Shown here piece after piece: positions 42,401 to 55,049 of a DNA stretch of 64,000 nt (its first letter is position 1; each line of letters opens with the position of its first letter). The notes under the pieces were generated by a model. It made no database searches. It was not told where the DNA came from and saw nothing but the letters and a program-made list of their open reading frames with translations. The translations under genes and the position numbers were made by a program. Source of the DNA: Shinisaurus crocodilurus (Eukaryota; Chordata; Lepidosauria; Squamata; Shinisauridae); NCBI GenBank assembly GCA_021292165.1, contig CM037879.1:266347160-266411159 (forward strand). The letters are read 5' to 3'.

Positions 42401-44055
42401 TTTTGCTCAAATTCAGAGGCTATCTGCTTTGGCTCAAATACTGAACCCGAGTTGAGATTCAGACATTTGGGACTTCATGGCTCCCATTGACTATCATGGT
42501 AAATTAAAACATGACTGTAACTTCCCCCCCTTTGTCAGAACTGGATGATATTTGCAGGCATAGTATCACCTTAGTGTTGGGTTTTGCATAGGCAGAACGA
42601 GATTACCACCTGACATCAGGATTATCACCTGACATGGTGGGTGTCTCTTGAGTTCAAGTACACAAGGTCTTTGGTCACAAGACATAGTCTCAAGATGATA
42701 TGACTCAGCAACCTTGGACAGGTTTGGAATCAACATGTTGATGAATAGGTTATACAACTGGGGTGAGTAATATCCTATTTATAGGTACAAGGGTATAAAG
42801 CTAACACACTTGTTGATAGCTTCACTCCTTTACTTCTCCTCTCTCACTCGTCTCGACTTGTTCTGGACTTCACTTCATCTAGCCTTACCACTGGGGTATT
42901 GGATTTGTATCTGCAATGATGTAATGAGTAAGAGATGCATTGCTTGCCTTAATCCCATGTAATTGGGTTTTACAAATAAACTCTTTAATCTTTATTAACT
43001 GCTGTTATCTCCTCCTTCCGCCTGCGTGACTGGGACTGAGGGTCAGTGGCTAGGGAAGCTTTTGAACCCGGGTCAGTCCAGCTCTCACACTTAGGAGGGC
43101 GTTATACCTGTCAAATATCAGACAAATAGGTGGAGTGTTTTTTGTGCTACATGCTTTTATATGTTGAAAGAGATCTGCAGATAACTTTTTAAATTTCTGG
43201 GCAGATTTGGATGAAATTTGCAGGGATAGTTGCCACTTCTGTGGGGACCATGTCTGCCAGGTTTCAGATGAATAGGCATAGGGGGTTTTGTGCAAGGGAA
43301 ACCTTGACATTTTATAGGCCACCTTTAAGGGTGGAATCATTTTGATGGTATCCCGAAGAGGACACACTTATCCCCCTATGTCCCTTGTGGACCATTGGTC
43401 TGAAAATGACAGTCTAGAGGAGTCCCTAAGTAAGAAACCTGCAGAAGGATAGGTGCAGCAGTTCATGTAGAAGGAGAGTCCTCAAGTTGTTTTTTGGGAG
43501 GAAGTAATTCGCTTCCCTTTCCATCCTTTATGGGCAATTTGTATCAAAATGGCAGACATCATAGAGCTTTCCCCATGCAAGAAGCCAGCAAAGTTTTAGA
43601 AAGATAAGTGTAGGGGCTAGGGAATTATGAGGATTGAAAACCAGTTTGAGGGTGTGTGTGTGTTTTCTTAAAATAGTGAAACCTGGTGGTGGTGGAAGAA
43701 TGGCCATCTCATGGTCCCATCCTAGCCCTCCAAAAGCACAATGATTGTAGAACCTGGTAAAATGCGCCCTAGGATTAGAAGATGGCATCATCAGTCACTC
43801 AGCCAGACTCCCTCTCTGCTCCCCCCCCCCCCCGCTCATCAGTGTTTTAGAGAAATGAAACCAAAAGATGCTATTTGGAGAGGAGACAGAATGTCTACAT
43901 CTCCAAGCATGGATCAGTAATGGCAACTCATTCTGGCCCAGCTTTGGTTCTGGTGGATTTGGAGGGAAGCCCGCTTTGCCTTGGGAAGCAACAGAAATGG
44001 TTTGAAGGGGCCTGATTCTGCTCAGGGTTTGAGCTTTCTCTGAATCCAATGCACA
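42401..44055. other. No gene found
   Basis: Contains 43070-43330 with decayed repeats (GATTTGGATGAAATTTGCAG); no coding evidence. Confidence 0.35.
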
Positions 44056-44077
44056 ACCCTAGTTAGTAGTAATACCC

Positions 44078-44195
44078 TGCCCCCCCGATATTACAGATGG
44101 GGGCACTGAGGCTGTGAGAGTGTGGGTTCCATAAAACCCCCTAGTGGCAGAAATGGGATTTGAACCAGAGATGACTTGATTTGCAGTTGAGTCTC
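44078..44195 (+). repeat. MIR-like repeat
   Basis: ACAGATGGGGGCACTGAGGC and GGGATTTGAACCAGAG are MIR/THER-type words. Confidence 0.45.
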
Positions 44196-44199
44196 CTGC

Positions 44200-44295
44200 A
44201 ATGCAATCCTATGCATGTCTACTCACAATTAAGCCCCATTGAGTTCCACGGGACTTACTCCCAGGTAAGTGCATAAAGGATTGTAGCCCAAGTCT
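44200..44295. mobile_element. MITE of the CAATCCTATGCA family
   Basis: GCAATCCTATGCATGTCTAC and GCATAAAGGATTGTAGCCC with GGGACTTACTCCCAGGTAAG between them. Confidence 0.65.
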
Positions 44296-44504
44296 GCACC
44301 TCTTAAGAATGTGGACCTAAAAATGCCAAGTGCGGATCTGGCAAACACGTGTTTCATCAACATATACTTGTCAAGGAGCTGTGAGTTGCTACACCCTCTT
44401 GTTTTGAGCACATCTGGGCAAGAGATCTGTGTAATGTGTGAAATAGCCTTGACTTTCACTGACTTGATGTACTGCCCCACCTGAGCTTCAAAACAAAGCC
44501 ATGG

Positions 44505-45835
44505 CTAAAGTCATCATCATCATCAGGCGATCACTCATGACCGAGTAAGATTGTCTTCCAGGATAAAAGGAGGAAATTCTAAAGAAGATTGTGTAGACTC
44601 TAGCGATGGGTCCGTAAGTGACTGTGGAGGCCAATTCTAGATCCACACAGCTTCCCACAGTGAGGATACAGGTTACCAGATGGAAGATGGTCCTGTAAAG
44701 GATTCGTTTGACGTGCTTTTTGCCTAGCACGTTTCTCCCTTTCACCTTGCACTCGGGCTTCTTCAAAGTCCATGGAGCCTTTGTGAAAGGCCAACCTCCA
44801 GTTAGATCATTCATGGGCCAGAGCTTCCCAGTTTTTGATGTTTATATTGCATTTTTTTAGATTAGCCTTATGAACATCTTTAAACCTCTTATATTGACCA
44901 CCGATATTCCGGTTTCCATCCTTGAGTTGGGAATAAAGTAACTGCTTTGGGAGACGGCAGTCAGGCATTCGAACAACATGACCGGTCCACTGAAGTTGGC
45001 GTTGAAGGATCATTTTTTCAACGCTAGTAGTCTTTGCTTCTTCCAGTACACTGACATTTGTTCGCCTATCTTCCCAAGTAATTCGCAGGATTTTCCGGAG
45101 GCAATGTTGATGAAATCTTTCAAGGAGGTGGAAATGACGTTTATAGATAGTCCATGTTTCGCAGGCATACAATAAAGTTGGTAATACAATGGCTTCATAA
45201 ACCAGTGTTTTGGTCTTACAAATATCCTGATCCTCGAACACTATGTTTCATTCGAGAAAACGCGGCACTTTCGGAGCTCAAACGATGCTGGATTTCACTG
45301 TCGATGTTAGCTGTAACAGAAAGATAGCTGCCAAGATAGAGAAGATGATCGACATTTTCCAGTATTGTCCCGCCAAACTGGATAGATGGCATCACCAAAG
45401 GGTTAGCTTGCACTTGTTGATGAAGCACTTTGGTTTTTTTGATGTTAAGTGAGAGACCAAGTTTTTCGTATGCTTCTGCAAAAGCATTTAGGATAGTTTG
45501 GAGATCATCCTCTGAATGTGCGGAGACCACATTATCATCAGCATACTGAAGTTCCACAATGGAGGTTGTAATTACCTTACTTTTTGCTTTCAGCCTGCTG
45601 AGATTAAAAAGCTTTCCATCTGTTCGATATATAATTCCCACACCAGTGGGAAGTTTCCCCTCGACAAGATGTAAAATCATGGTGATAAAAATAGCAAATA
45701 ATGTTGGGGCGATAACACATCCCTGTTTAACACCTGATCCCACTTTAAATGGAGCACCATGAGAGCCGTTGTTGTCCAAAACCGTTGCCGTCATGTTGTC
45801 ATGGAGAAGTCGCAAGATATTCACAAATTTATTGG
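44505..45835 (-). mobile_element. Non-LTR retrotransposon, 5' truncated RT and C-terminus
   Basis: The minus-strand frame 45824-45216 gives VGSGVKQGCVIAPTLFAIFI, then LQYADDNVVSAHSEDDLQ (RT catalytic YADD) and LGLSLNIKKTKVL. A frame change at about 45230 continues with VLPTLLYACETW, LQWTGHVVRMPD and NIKNWEALAHE, and ends after a further shift with CGKLCGSRIGLHSHLRTH, a C-terminal zinc finger. This is the RT, thumb and Cys-His tail of a LINE distinct from the L2 and CR1 copies here. I cannot name the clade with confidence. Confidence 0.8.
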
Positions 45836-45836
45836 G

Positions 45837-45962
45837 GCATCCAATTCAGGCTGTTTTGGCCTAAAACTCCCATCAGCCTTAGCCAGCATAGACAATGGTG
45901 AGCGATCATGGGTGTTGTAGCCCTCTGGATATTTTGGCCTACAAGGTCCCCACACCTGATCT
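45837..45962. mobile_element. hAT-type fold-back MITE
   Basis: TTTTGGCCTAAAACTCCCATC and ATATTTTGGCCTACAAGGTC inverted. Confidence 0.6.
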
Positions 45963-46570
45963 AAAGCTGGCCTCTTCCCACTTCCTTACCTAATGTTTTC
46001 TTTGGTGACTCTTGGGAAACGCATGGATGTGTTGAAGGCCTAGGATTACTGATAAATAAAGGGATTGACATTCATTCACCCTGACCCACTATGACCTACA
46101 CTTTCTCAAAAGCTTATCAAGGCTTCCTAAAAGATGGCTTGTTACCACCACCAATCTTTCATGGCAGTGCACAGCCACAAAGTGCTGGCCATGTTTCAGG
46201 GTAGTGATGTTGCTGAAAGTCATAGTTTCAAATAAGAATTGAGCATGCTTTGAATGCTCACCTATGTGCTGAACTGGATGTTATTTCCACAATTAGAATT
46301 CCCCCCTCCCTGACACTGCTGGAACATTAGTGTCCCTACCACCAGTGAACCTGGGAAATGTAGTTTTCCCAAGACAAATTAAATCAAGTTGAAAGGGATT
46401 GCCCATCACTGATTAAGGATGCACTTAGCTCATGCACAGTGATAGTGAGGCCAGTGCTTCGTATGGAATGAATATGAGCCCCAAAGCACTTCCCAGAATC
46501 CTCTGCAATAGCAAATGTTCTATAGTAAGCATTTAGGGGTTCCTCAGCAGACAGGGTTGTTGTGGAGCTA
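45963..46570. other. No gene found
   Basis: Unique-looking sequence. Confidence 0.35.
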
Positions 46571-46573
46571 GAA

Positions 46574-46712
46574 CAGGGCTCTCCAACCTTGGGTCCCCAG
46601 ATGTTGCTGGACAACAGCTCCCAGAATCCCTTGCCATTAGCCATGCTGGCTGCGTATGCTTGGAGCTGTAGGCCAGCAACATCTGGGGACCCAAAGTTGG
46701 AGAGCCCTGAGC
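46574..46712. mobile_element. hAT-type fold-back MITE (CAGGGCTCTCCAACC subfamily)
   Basis: Ends CAGGGCTCTCCAACCTTGGG and its inverse CCAAAGTTGGAGAGCCCTG. Confidence 0.75.
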
Positions 46713-46799
46713 TAGAAGAACTGAATGTGTGCAGCTGCTTTTTACTTGGTCAGACCACTGATTGAGTATTGTCTACTTTGTCCTCAAGTGGAGCAGTTT

Positions 46800-46890
46800 C
46801 CCAGCACCTGATACCTTTTAACTATTGTAGGGACTGGACATGGTGCCTTCTGCATGTGCTCTGCTATTGAACAATGGCCCCCTCCAACAA
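46800..46890 (-). repeat. tRNA-SINE scrap
   Basis: CTTCTGCATGTGCTCTGCTA and TGAACAATGGCCCCC. Confidence 0.4.
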
Positions 46891-47340
46891 TCACTGGAAG
46901 AAGCCATTGTGATTAGATGAAATGCACATGCAGAGAGGTGCTGGCTGGCTTACATTGTGCTAAAAAGGCTGGTCCAGGAGCCAATTACATTGTGTTCTGT
47001 ACTGCTGATCATCTGGCAGGTGTGGAGCAGAGGGAATTGAATCCAGCTGTCTCGTCCCAAATGGATGGTTGACAGGATTGGGCATCCAGCTTCTTTTGAG
47101 CCTGGTGGAAATCCAAGTGCAGCACCTTTGCATACATATTCCCTCTTAGTAAATCAGGGCAATTGTTTTTTTAAAATGGAAATGCTGCTTATTTCTGCTG
47201 AGCCTCAGTGGAATAAAGGTATACTGAAAGCAAGAAATTGATGGAGAAATGGTGAAAGGAAAAACTAAACAAAACCCCGAGGGATGGTTTCTGTTCCTTG
47301 TGCATCAACCAAAACATACAGAGCAGGTATGAGGAACTTG
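46891..47340. other. No gene found
   Basis: Unique-looking. Confidence 0.35.
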
Positions 47341-47507
47341 TAGATTTCATAGATCATATAGTTGGAAGGAGCCTACAAGGCCATCGAGTCCAACCCCCTG
47401 CTCAATGCAGGAAACTAGAGGAGGGGTCTCCCATCCAAGTAATAACCAGGCTTGACCCTGCTTAGCTTTCCACACTCAGACAAGCTGAGCCAGCATAAGC
47501 CACAGGC
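47341..47507 (-). repeat. 5S rRNA-derived SINE with CR1-type tail, copy 2
   Basis: Same structure as 41885; minus strand AAGCTAAGCAGGGTCAAGC, GGTTATTACTTGGATGGGAG, TTGGACTCGATGGCCTTGTA. Confidence 0.85.
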
Positions 47508-47509
47508 AT

Positions 47510-47630
47510 GGGACTTGTGGCCTTCCAGATGTTTTGGCCTACAACTCCCATGATTCTTCACCATTGGCAAGGGCTGATGGGAGTGGTAGGCCAAAACATC
47601 TGGAAGGTGATAGGTTGCCAATCCCTGATA
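47510..47630. mobile_element. hAT-type fold-back MITE
   Basis: TGTTTTGGCCTACAACTCCC and its inverse GGAGTGGTAGGCCAAAACA. Confidence 0.65.
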
Positions 47631-48235
47631 TAGAATATTATTCCACTAGGTTCTGTCACAACACAGCTATGAAGCAAAGGTGGGAATTAGATGGATATAA
47701 TAGGGATTGGTGAATGAGCAATGTTTGAGATTGCTAGGATTCTCAAACATCAGCTCGCTGCTTGTCTTGTGCCCGATTCCCGTTTGCATTTGCAGTTGCT
47801 GCTTGCTTTGTGCAAATGGGAAAACTGTGCAAGTCGAACAGCAATCCAAAGTGAAATTGGTACAACTTTCCCCTGTTCAATTTGCACAAACTTCCTACAT
47901 TTCCTTCATAGACTAAAGTGGGGCTGATTCAATCTATGGGGGAAATTTGTATGCAAATTACAAGATTTGCATAAATTTAGGACATTTGCACAAGTCGAAT
48001 GTGAGCACATGTTCGGCAATTTACGAACATTTTCGACGGACATGTGCTCATCCTTGCGGGATCGCCTTCAAAGTTGTGAACAGGGCATGCTCACATGTTT
48101 TGCTCTAGGATATAATCCACCGAGAACTCCTCCAGCATGTGTACCTTTAGTCTTGCAAGAGCACAGTTCCTACCCATGTTATCTGAGTGACACTTACCTG
48201 AGTCTCTCATTCTGGTAGCTGTGGCTGTTGGTAGT
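47631..48235. other. No gene; short inverted repeats
   Basis: GAGCACATGT and ACATGTGCTC (48003-48051) form a hairpin. CAAATTTGCACAA-type words recur through 47850-47990. Confidence 0.4.
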
Positions 48236-48690
48236 GCCTACTACTGGCAATAGGTTCAGGGACAAAAGAAAGTACTTCTTCATACAACACATTGTTAGAT
48301 TATGTCAGGAGTGGGGAACCTGTGACCCTCCAGATGTTGCTGGATTCCAGCTCCCATCACACCCCAGCCAGCATGATCAGTGGTCAGGGATGATGGAACT
48401 TGTAGTCCAGCAACATCTGGAAGGCCAGAGGTTCCCCACTTCCTGACTTAGGAAAGGTCACTGTCACAAGATGTAGCAATGGCCACTAGTCTAGATGGCC
48501 TTAAAGGGGGATGGGACATATCTGTGGAAGATATGTCTCTCAAGGGCTAGTAGCCATAGTGGCTAAATGGAACCTCTGTGTTCAGAGGCATTATGACATT
48601 GAATGTCAATTGCTGGGAACAGACAACAGCAGGAGAGGACAGTTGCCTTGGTGTCCTTCTGGTGGGCTTCTTGGAAGCGTCTGATTGGCC
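48236..48690 (+). mobile_element. CR1-type 3' UTR split by a fold-back MITE
   Basis: AGTACTTCTTCATACAACAC before and GTCACAAGATGTAGCAATGG after the MITE match the CR1-type copy at 30420-30490. Confidence 0.65.
48307..48444. mobile_element. hAT-type fold-back MITE nested in CR1
   Basis: CAGGAGTGGGGAACCTGTGA and the inverse ...GGTTCCCCACTTCCTG. Confidence 0.75.
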
Positions 48691-48987
48691 AGGGTTGGAA
48701 ACAGAGTTCCCAACACTGTCCAAAAAACTCTCCCAAGAATAAATTGCTTCCAGTTCAATGCTGAGCTGGGTAACATATTACTAGAATGCTGGGGAGTCAT
48801 AATTACCCTTCAAAGTGTTTATAGGACACATTCTTTAGCAACATGTTTGTGGCCACTTTGATGAATGCAACGAATGCTTAGTTGATGAATGCATCTTGTC
48901 CAAATACTAGTTGACAAACACTAGTCTGAAGGTTTTCTTCCAACACCAAAGAGTCCTACCAGCTAACAATTTGTATACTGTAAATCA

Positions 48988-49112
48988 ATGGTTCCCAACC
49001 TTGGGTCCCCAGAGGTTGCTGGACTACAGTTCCCAGCATGGCTAATGACAAGGGATGCTGGGAGCTGTAGTCCAGCAACATCTGGGGACCCAAGGTTGGG
49101 AACCACTGCTGT
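48988..49112. mobile_element. hAT-type fold-back MITE, long arms
   Basis: GTTCCCAACCTTGGGTCCCC and its inverse GGGGACCCAAGGTTGGGAAC; arms near-perfect. Confidence 0.75.
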
Positions 49113-49127
49113 AAATTGACCTTAGCT

Positions 49128-49240
49128 CAGTCTTCCCCAACCTGGTGCTTCTCCAGATGGGTTGGACTGCAGCATTCATCATGATGGGAGTTGCAGTCCA
49201 GCACATCTGGAGGGCACTAAGCTGGGGAAGGCTGCTCTAA
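49128..49240. mobile_element. hAT-type fold-back MITE
   Basis: CAGTCTTCCCCAACCTGGTG and ...AAGCTGGGGAAGGCTGCT. Confidence 0.7.
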
Positions 49241-50320
49241 CCTGTACACCATACTGCATTTATTACAGTCAGGGCCTGAAGCTGAGAGAAAGTGGTTTGC
49301 TGTAGGCCAAGGATGGGGAATGTGTGGCCCCTTCAGATGTCATCACTCACTGGCTAGGGCTGATAGGAGTTGCAGTCCATCCCTGCTGTAGGCCATCTAG
49401 CAAATGCATGGCTGGGGAGGGATGTGACCTGCAGACCAGATCACTTCCTGGCTCATCCCTTGTCTTCTTGGTCCCTGTACCATGCTGGGGAGAGAAACCT
49501 GTGACCTCTTGTGCTCCTCCCTCCTACGTCCTTGTGAATGCCATAAGGGTGGCTTCCATCCTGAAATAGGCATATTCAACAAGTTGGAGGATCATCAGCG
49601 AGTCTTTACAATAATGGATGTCTCAGTGACTCTTTATTGATCATTTAATTTCTGTCCCCAAAACAAGTGGGAATAAAGAATTTCCAGCCTCTTAAACTTC
49701 ATTACACATGAAGACAGGCAGACGAGGAGAGGAACAAAAGGCTATTGCTTCCAACTCTTGCTTGCTTCTGGCCTGGAGATTGTTAACAGCTGGGCTAAAT
49801 GTGTGTTTCATAACTGCCCTTTGTGCCACTGTCTCTTCTTCAGGCCTCTTCCTTTGGCTGTAGAAGGGGAACGTTGAGCTCGCCGTTCTCCAGGGGTCAT
49901 TCAGTGCTTGGATGCCTTCAGATTTGGGATGTTTATCTTTCCTACCAGCTGCTAGATTTATCCAGCTGTCAGTATAGCTGGTACAGCCTTACTCATGATC
50001 CTCATGATAAAGTTTAACCTTCTGTTGAAGGTGCTGAGATAGCGAGATGGCTGCTGCTGCTGCTGCCGCTAGTGGTGTCATAGGGATGTATCAGTAATTC
50101 AGTTCAATTCTTTTCAGTTTTTTTTAAATATCAGTTTTTACCCAGTATTCACCTTCTGGACTGAACATGGACTCAGACGCAATCTGCAGGTTGAAGTCTG
50201 TAGATTTCCAGGCTTGCAGTGTGATTTGTGGAACCCAAAAATGTTTGACAGCATGTGTGCATTTGGAAAATGCACGTGAAAAAAGTGTACCGTACTTTTG
50301 AAAAATGTGCATAAATAGAG
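49241..50320. other. No gene found
   Basis: 49309-49385 is a decayed fold-back MITE half. The rest is unique-looking, with a (CTG)n-like stretch at 50050-50072. Confidence 0.4.
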
Positions 50321-50321
50321 A

Positions 50322-50570
50322 GCCGGTGTGGCATAGTGGGTTAGAGTGTTGGACTGGGACTCTGGAGATCTGGCTTATAGTCCCCACTTGGCCATGAAGC
50401 TCACTGGGTGACTTTGGGCTAGCCATGGACTCTCAGCCTAACCTACCTCACAGGGTTGTTGTGAGGATAAGGAGGATTATCCTCCTTATAGAGAGGAGGA
50501 AGATTATGTAAATTGTAAACTGTCCTGGGTTCCTTGCAGGAAAAAAGGTGGGATGTAATGAATAAAAAAC
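50322..50570 (+). repeat. Squamate tRNA-SINE with internal inverted insertion
   Basis: AGCCGGTGTGGCATAGTGG head and GGGTGACTTTGGGCTAGCCA core. It differs from other copies by a short hairpin (ATAAGGAGGATTATCCTCCTTAT) at about 50467-50489. Confidence 0.8.
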
Positions 50571-50886
50571 ACATAAATATGCTTTAATCAATGGGAGAAG
50601 AATGCATACATTTTGAAGATGCAGACAATTGATGGATACATTTAGAAAATAGCATGAAAATACACACAGATTTTCATGCGAAAAGAAAAAAGTTCGCAAT
50701 CTGATATGGACTCAAATTGGAACAGGCTTCAAGATGGAATTTGGAGAACTTTGGCAAGCTCGGGTTTTGCTGATTCACACATCCATAGTGGTGTGTCAGG
50801 ATCTGGTTAGGATGAGGATCTGATATCAGGGTTAGCAAAGCAAAGTGCATGGTGATGTCTAGAGGTTAAATGTTGAGGTGCATTCC

Positions 50887-50893
<7 letters not shown>

Positions 50894-50919
<26 letters not shown>

Positions 50920-50920
50920 T
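50894..50920. repeat. (GA)n microsatellite
   Basis: About 13 GA units. Confidence 0.9.
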
Positions 50921-51014
50921 GGGTTAATGTTCCATCTTCAGACTTTTCTAGTAATCAGGATGGACTGCACATGGACAAAACATTAACCTTCTGGGTGTTG
51001 TAGAAGTACCTTAA

Positions 51015-51145
51015 TCTAGCCTTCCCCAACCTAGTGCCCTCTAGTCTTCTTGGACTACAGCTCCCATCATCTTCCCATGCTGGCTAGGGCTGATGGGCAT
51101 TGTAGTCCTACACAACTGGAGGGTGCTGTGTTGGGGAAAGCTGTC
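51015..51145. mobile_element. hAT-type fold-back MITE
   Basis: TAGCCTTCCCCAACCTAGTG and ...TGTGTTGGGGAAAGCTG. Confidence 0.7.
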
Positions 51146-51597
51146 TTTATCTTACTGGAGGTTCCAAAACAACAAACAAGGTGTGGAATATGCAACCAGA
51201 TTGGAATTACAAAAATTAGATACACAAAGAGGTGCAATCCGTGGAATGGGGGGGGGGGAGGGATGGAAGGAAGGAAGGAAGGAAGGAGGAGTTGGTAGAA
51301 AGAGAGAGATAAAAGATGGCCCCATCTTATTTGGGCTCTGGCCCCACCCACCACTGGCATGTGGCTCTTATCTGCCCCCTCCCAAGAGAATGCAGCCTCG
51401 GCAATGATGACAAAAAAGATCCTTGTTTTAAAAGAGCAACGATGTTTAAAACAACAACAAACCCTTGTTTTAAATGAACATCTGCCCAGGTCATAAATTT
51501 GATGCTAGTTCAGAGCAATATATCTGGAAAGCATAACTAGAAGCCAAATCTGGACCGATGCGAATTAGTAAAAAGAACTAGCTGGAACTGGAATTGT

Positions 51598-51856
51598 TCA
51601 TATTTATTTATTTATTTATTTATTTATTATATTTATATCCCACCTTTTTTCCTGCAAGGAAACCAATGTGGCTTACATAATCCTCCTCGTCCTCTTCATT
51701 TTATCCTCACACCAACCCTGTGAGGTTTAGCTTAGGCTGAGAGTCAGTGACTGGCCCAAAGTCACCCAGTGAGTTTCATGGCCAAGTGGGGACTAGAACC
51801 CGGATCTCCCAAGTCCCAGTCCAACACTCTCACCACTACGCCACGCGGGCTCTAAC
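51598..51856 (-). repeat. Squamate tRNA-SINE (minus)
   Basis: Inverse of the family: a (TTTA)n start, TTCCTGCAAGGAAACC, GACTGGCCCAAAGTCACCCA, GCCACGCGGGCTCT end. Confidence 0.85.
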
Positions 51857-54515
51857 TGAGCCACAGGAACAATGAGGCTGAGGCTGAAAGACTGGGTGTG
51901 GCAGGGCTGAGAATGGGATTAGAACCATCCTGTTCCCTCTGATCTTGCCTTAAGGACTAGAGTGGTTTTATTATACTTTCAAACTGGGGGATAAATATGA
52001 CCATGTGTCCCATTTTAAACTAGCCATTTGAGGAAGTGAAACAAATCTGTGAGAGAACATGGCCATTTTCTCCCTGAAACAAATGCAGCTGCAGCTGCAA
52101 GATACAGTTATCATACCTTCTAAACAAGCTGTAGGATGAAATGTGTTCATAGTGTAAATATTGATCAAATCAGCTCAAATAGTGCATTTGTAAAAATCAA
52201 AGCCTGAACAAAGAATAGCATTTGAATTAATTATCTCCTGTGAGTAGCTCTATCTAAACACATGAAAGGGAATGCTGCTTGGATGTGATTATGGCAGCAA
52301 CATGATAAACACACTCTTAATAATTCCATGTGCATTCTCTGAATAATCACTTTGAATTCCGCTGTATTGTGTTTGGGGCTTTAGGGATGGAAGGAGAGAA
52401 GGTTCAGGAGATGAGTGGGAGTGCATTGCAGGGGCAGAGAAAAGTGGGCATAAGGACTTGTGGTAAGTAGAATTTTAGCATTGGGACTTGGGAGGGACCT
52501 TGGAGGCCATCTAGTCTAAACCAGAACTCAATGCAGGAAGCAACTGCAGTGGGAGTGAGGAGCCTCATGCCGAGGGACCAAATCCAGCCTTTCTTAGTGT
52601 GGAGGAAGGGGGGGCTGGCTGACCTGCCACATCCCACCTTTCCTACCCCAAAGGACCCAAGACCCCCAGAGATCTCAAGGTACTAGACTGCCAGCCTCAG
52701 CTGTCTGCAATCCTACTTGAATCTCTGTTCAGGGACTTTACTGATTCCTTATATCTCCCAAGCACACAACTAGTTACCTGGGGGTCAGTTCTCTTCCAGG
52801 GTTGGGTCCAGCACAGCCTTGCTGCCCGGAAAGACTGCACACCTACCCGAAGGTCCGAGATGGGTAGCCCTCCACAAGGCCTGCCTTGCCAAAGCCCTCA
52901 TTCAGCTAATTTCACCAGGAGCTACCTGGAGTCGGATCCTGAGGCCACCTGAAGGCTTGGGCCTCTGCTTGGCTTGCCGCCATTGCTCCAACAGCCAGCA
53001 ACCATGCGATGACCAAAGACAAAGACACAAAGGCTACACTTTGGGAATATACCTTTTCCCCCTCCCCCCTCCTTCCTGTAGCTCCGCTGCCTCCAGCCAA
53101 TCAGGATGAACTTCACCTGGCCAGGCAGGGAGGGGAACTCATGACATTTGCATCTGAAAAGCCGTAGACTGGACTTTCAGGCGCCATGTCCCATCCGATA
53201 CTTTATGCACATTTCGCCTCCTCCCAGCCCCCAACCTGCCTTACTTGGTTTACACATGAGGAGGTGTGTGTGTCTGAGTGTGTGTGTAGGAACCCTCAGA
53301 GGCTCTTTTTCTCCACACTTAGGTCTTAGTCCAATCCTATGCCCCCTAGCCCTGGCCTCCCCCCCCACACCTATTGGTGGTGGTTTCCAAGCTTTTGTTC
53401 AATCCCCCCCCCCACCCTTCTAAAAGGTTAAAAATGCCTCTCCCAAAGCTTAGTTACTGGCAGTAAGAGCTTTTAGCGACACTAAGCTGATTTTTGTGTG
53501 TGTGTTTTTGCCTGTTTTTAAAGAGTGCAGTTGGAGAGAAAGAGCAGGCAGCTGCACACACAAGCCACAACACAATATAGAGTCAGTTAAGTACATTTAA
53601 GCCTAATGAAATAAATCACCTCAAGCATGTTTAACTTTGTGCTGGATTGTGGCAATAATGTAAAAGTTTAATGTTTATTAACAGGAAGAAGGCATTAGTC
53701 TAGGTCTAGGAGAGAAGATGCGGGCTGCAATCCCATCCACACTTACCTGGGAGTAAGCACCGTTGAACTCAATGGGACTTGCAGCAGCATGGGAAAAACC
53801 AGGACTGAGATCATTTATCTTCCTTCTTGCTTTCTGATCCTTTAATTTTTTTAAATTCAAATGTACTTTATATATTATTCATCTGTTAGTTGTATATTTA
53901 GAGGAGCGCATATGCAAAGCGTTGAAGCCTGATTATCTGACCACCATTGTGTTGTGGATACCATCAGTGCTTGTAGACAATCACTGGGCTTCTGGGCTCT
54001 TAAAAGAGCAGACCTATTAAATGTGGAATTTATATCTCCCCTATTACAAATAGATCTGACCATTGGTGTAGTAGAACTAGGACTTTCAGGGATGCAGTGC
54101 CAGCAATTTTTTTTATTAGCAAGGTTGCTGAGGTCATCTGCCATCCACCCTCCCCAACTTTCAGAATTCCCTTGTTCCCTCTGAGCTTCCCTACAATCCA
54201 GTAGCTGGGAAGGAAATGAATTTTCCCAGGGACAATATATTGTTCCTGTTGTAAAGCGAAGTATTATCAGGTGATTTAGCCTTGAATGGGCAGTTAAGAC
54301 CCTTCAGCTGTACAAAAGACTGGCTCCTGGTGGAGATGAAAACTGCTAGAATGGGTTTGTTGATGTGGATCTACACAGCTGCCACTGGTGCAGCTATGTG
54401 ATTTTAGGCCCTGGACTTAATGATCCTATGGGAGGCCCTTTTAGATGGTCTTGCATATTACTTCAGTCCTGAAGTGCACAATTGACATTTCTTCTCCCCG
54501 CCCACAACCACCAAT
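51857..54515. other. No gene found; scattered MITE scraps
   Basis: 53330-53520 is part of the GGGATGCAGAACC MITE family (GGCTTAGTTACTGGCAGTAAG-like). 53725-53780 is a CAATCCTATGCA-type scrap. 52150-52400 looks unique and AT-rich. Confidence 0.45.
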
Positions 54516-54727
54516 CCATGCTTTACAGCTGCTTCTGGTGGCTCCAATGTTAGTGGGGGCAGTGGATCCACCCCAGACGGCAACCTGAATTTTAAAAGGA
54601 GCTATCCATGGTGCCGAACCCAGGCTGGTGCTATGGTTCCGCACCATGGATAAGCTCCTCAAAAGTTCAGAGCGAAGCCCAGAGTGCGCATGCTGCCCCA
54701 CTGAAATTGGGGCCACCAGCCTCCATT
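54515..54727. mobile_element. Palindromic hAT MITE, diverged member of the 211-bp family
   Basis: GCTTCTGGTGGCTCCAATG and the inverse ...AAATTGGGGCCACCAGCCTCC, with GAGCTATCCATGGTGC at the centre. Confidence 0.65.
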
Positions 54728-55049
54728 ATATTTCAAAATATTTGCCAGCCCTGATTTTAAAAAAATGCCCTGGACCTGTGCAGTTCTGCATTTTAAACTC
54801 ACTTAAATTGTAGCACTATCATGACTACAGGAATAAAATCGACTTTGCTTGTGCTGCCCTTATCACTGGCCACCCTCTGGAGTTCATTTGGCACCCCTGC
54901 TCCTTGGTTGCGGGGCCCTGGACTTTGGCCCCAAGGTCCAGCCCTAGCTGCACTACTTATAGCTGCCTGAATGTTTGGACTCTCCTTGAGGGAATGGCCA
55001 TGGGGACTGTTGTGATGAGTGCCTGCACTTCAGTATTTAATATTACACC

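Noticed and set aside
48003..48051. Regulatory hairpin or terminator
   Set aside because: A 10-bp inverted pair in AT-rich eukaryotic intron sequence is expected by chance, and rho-independent terminators do not apply here.
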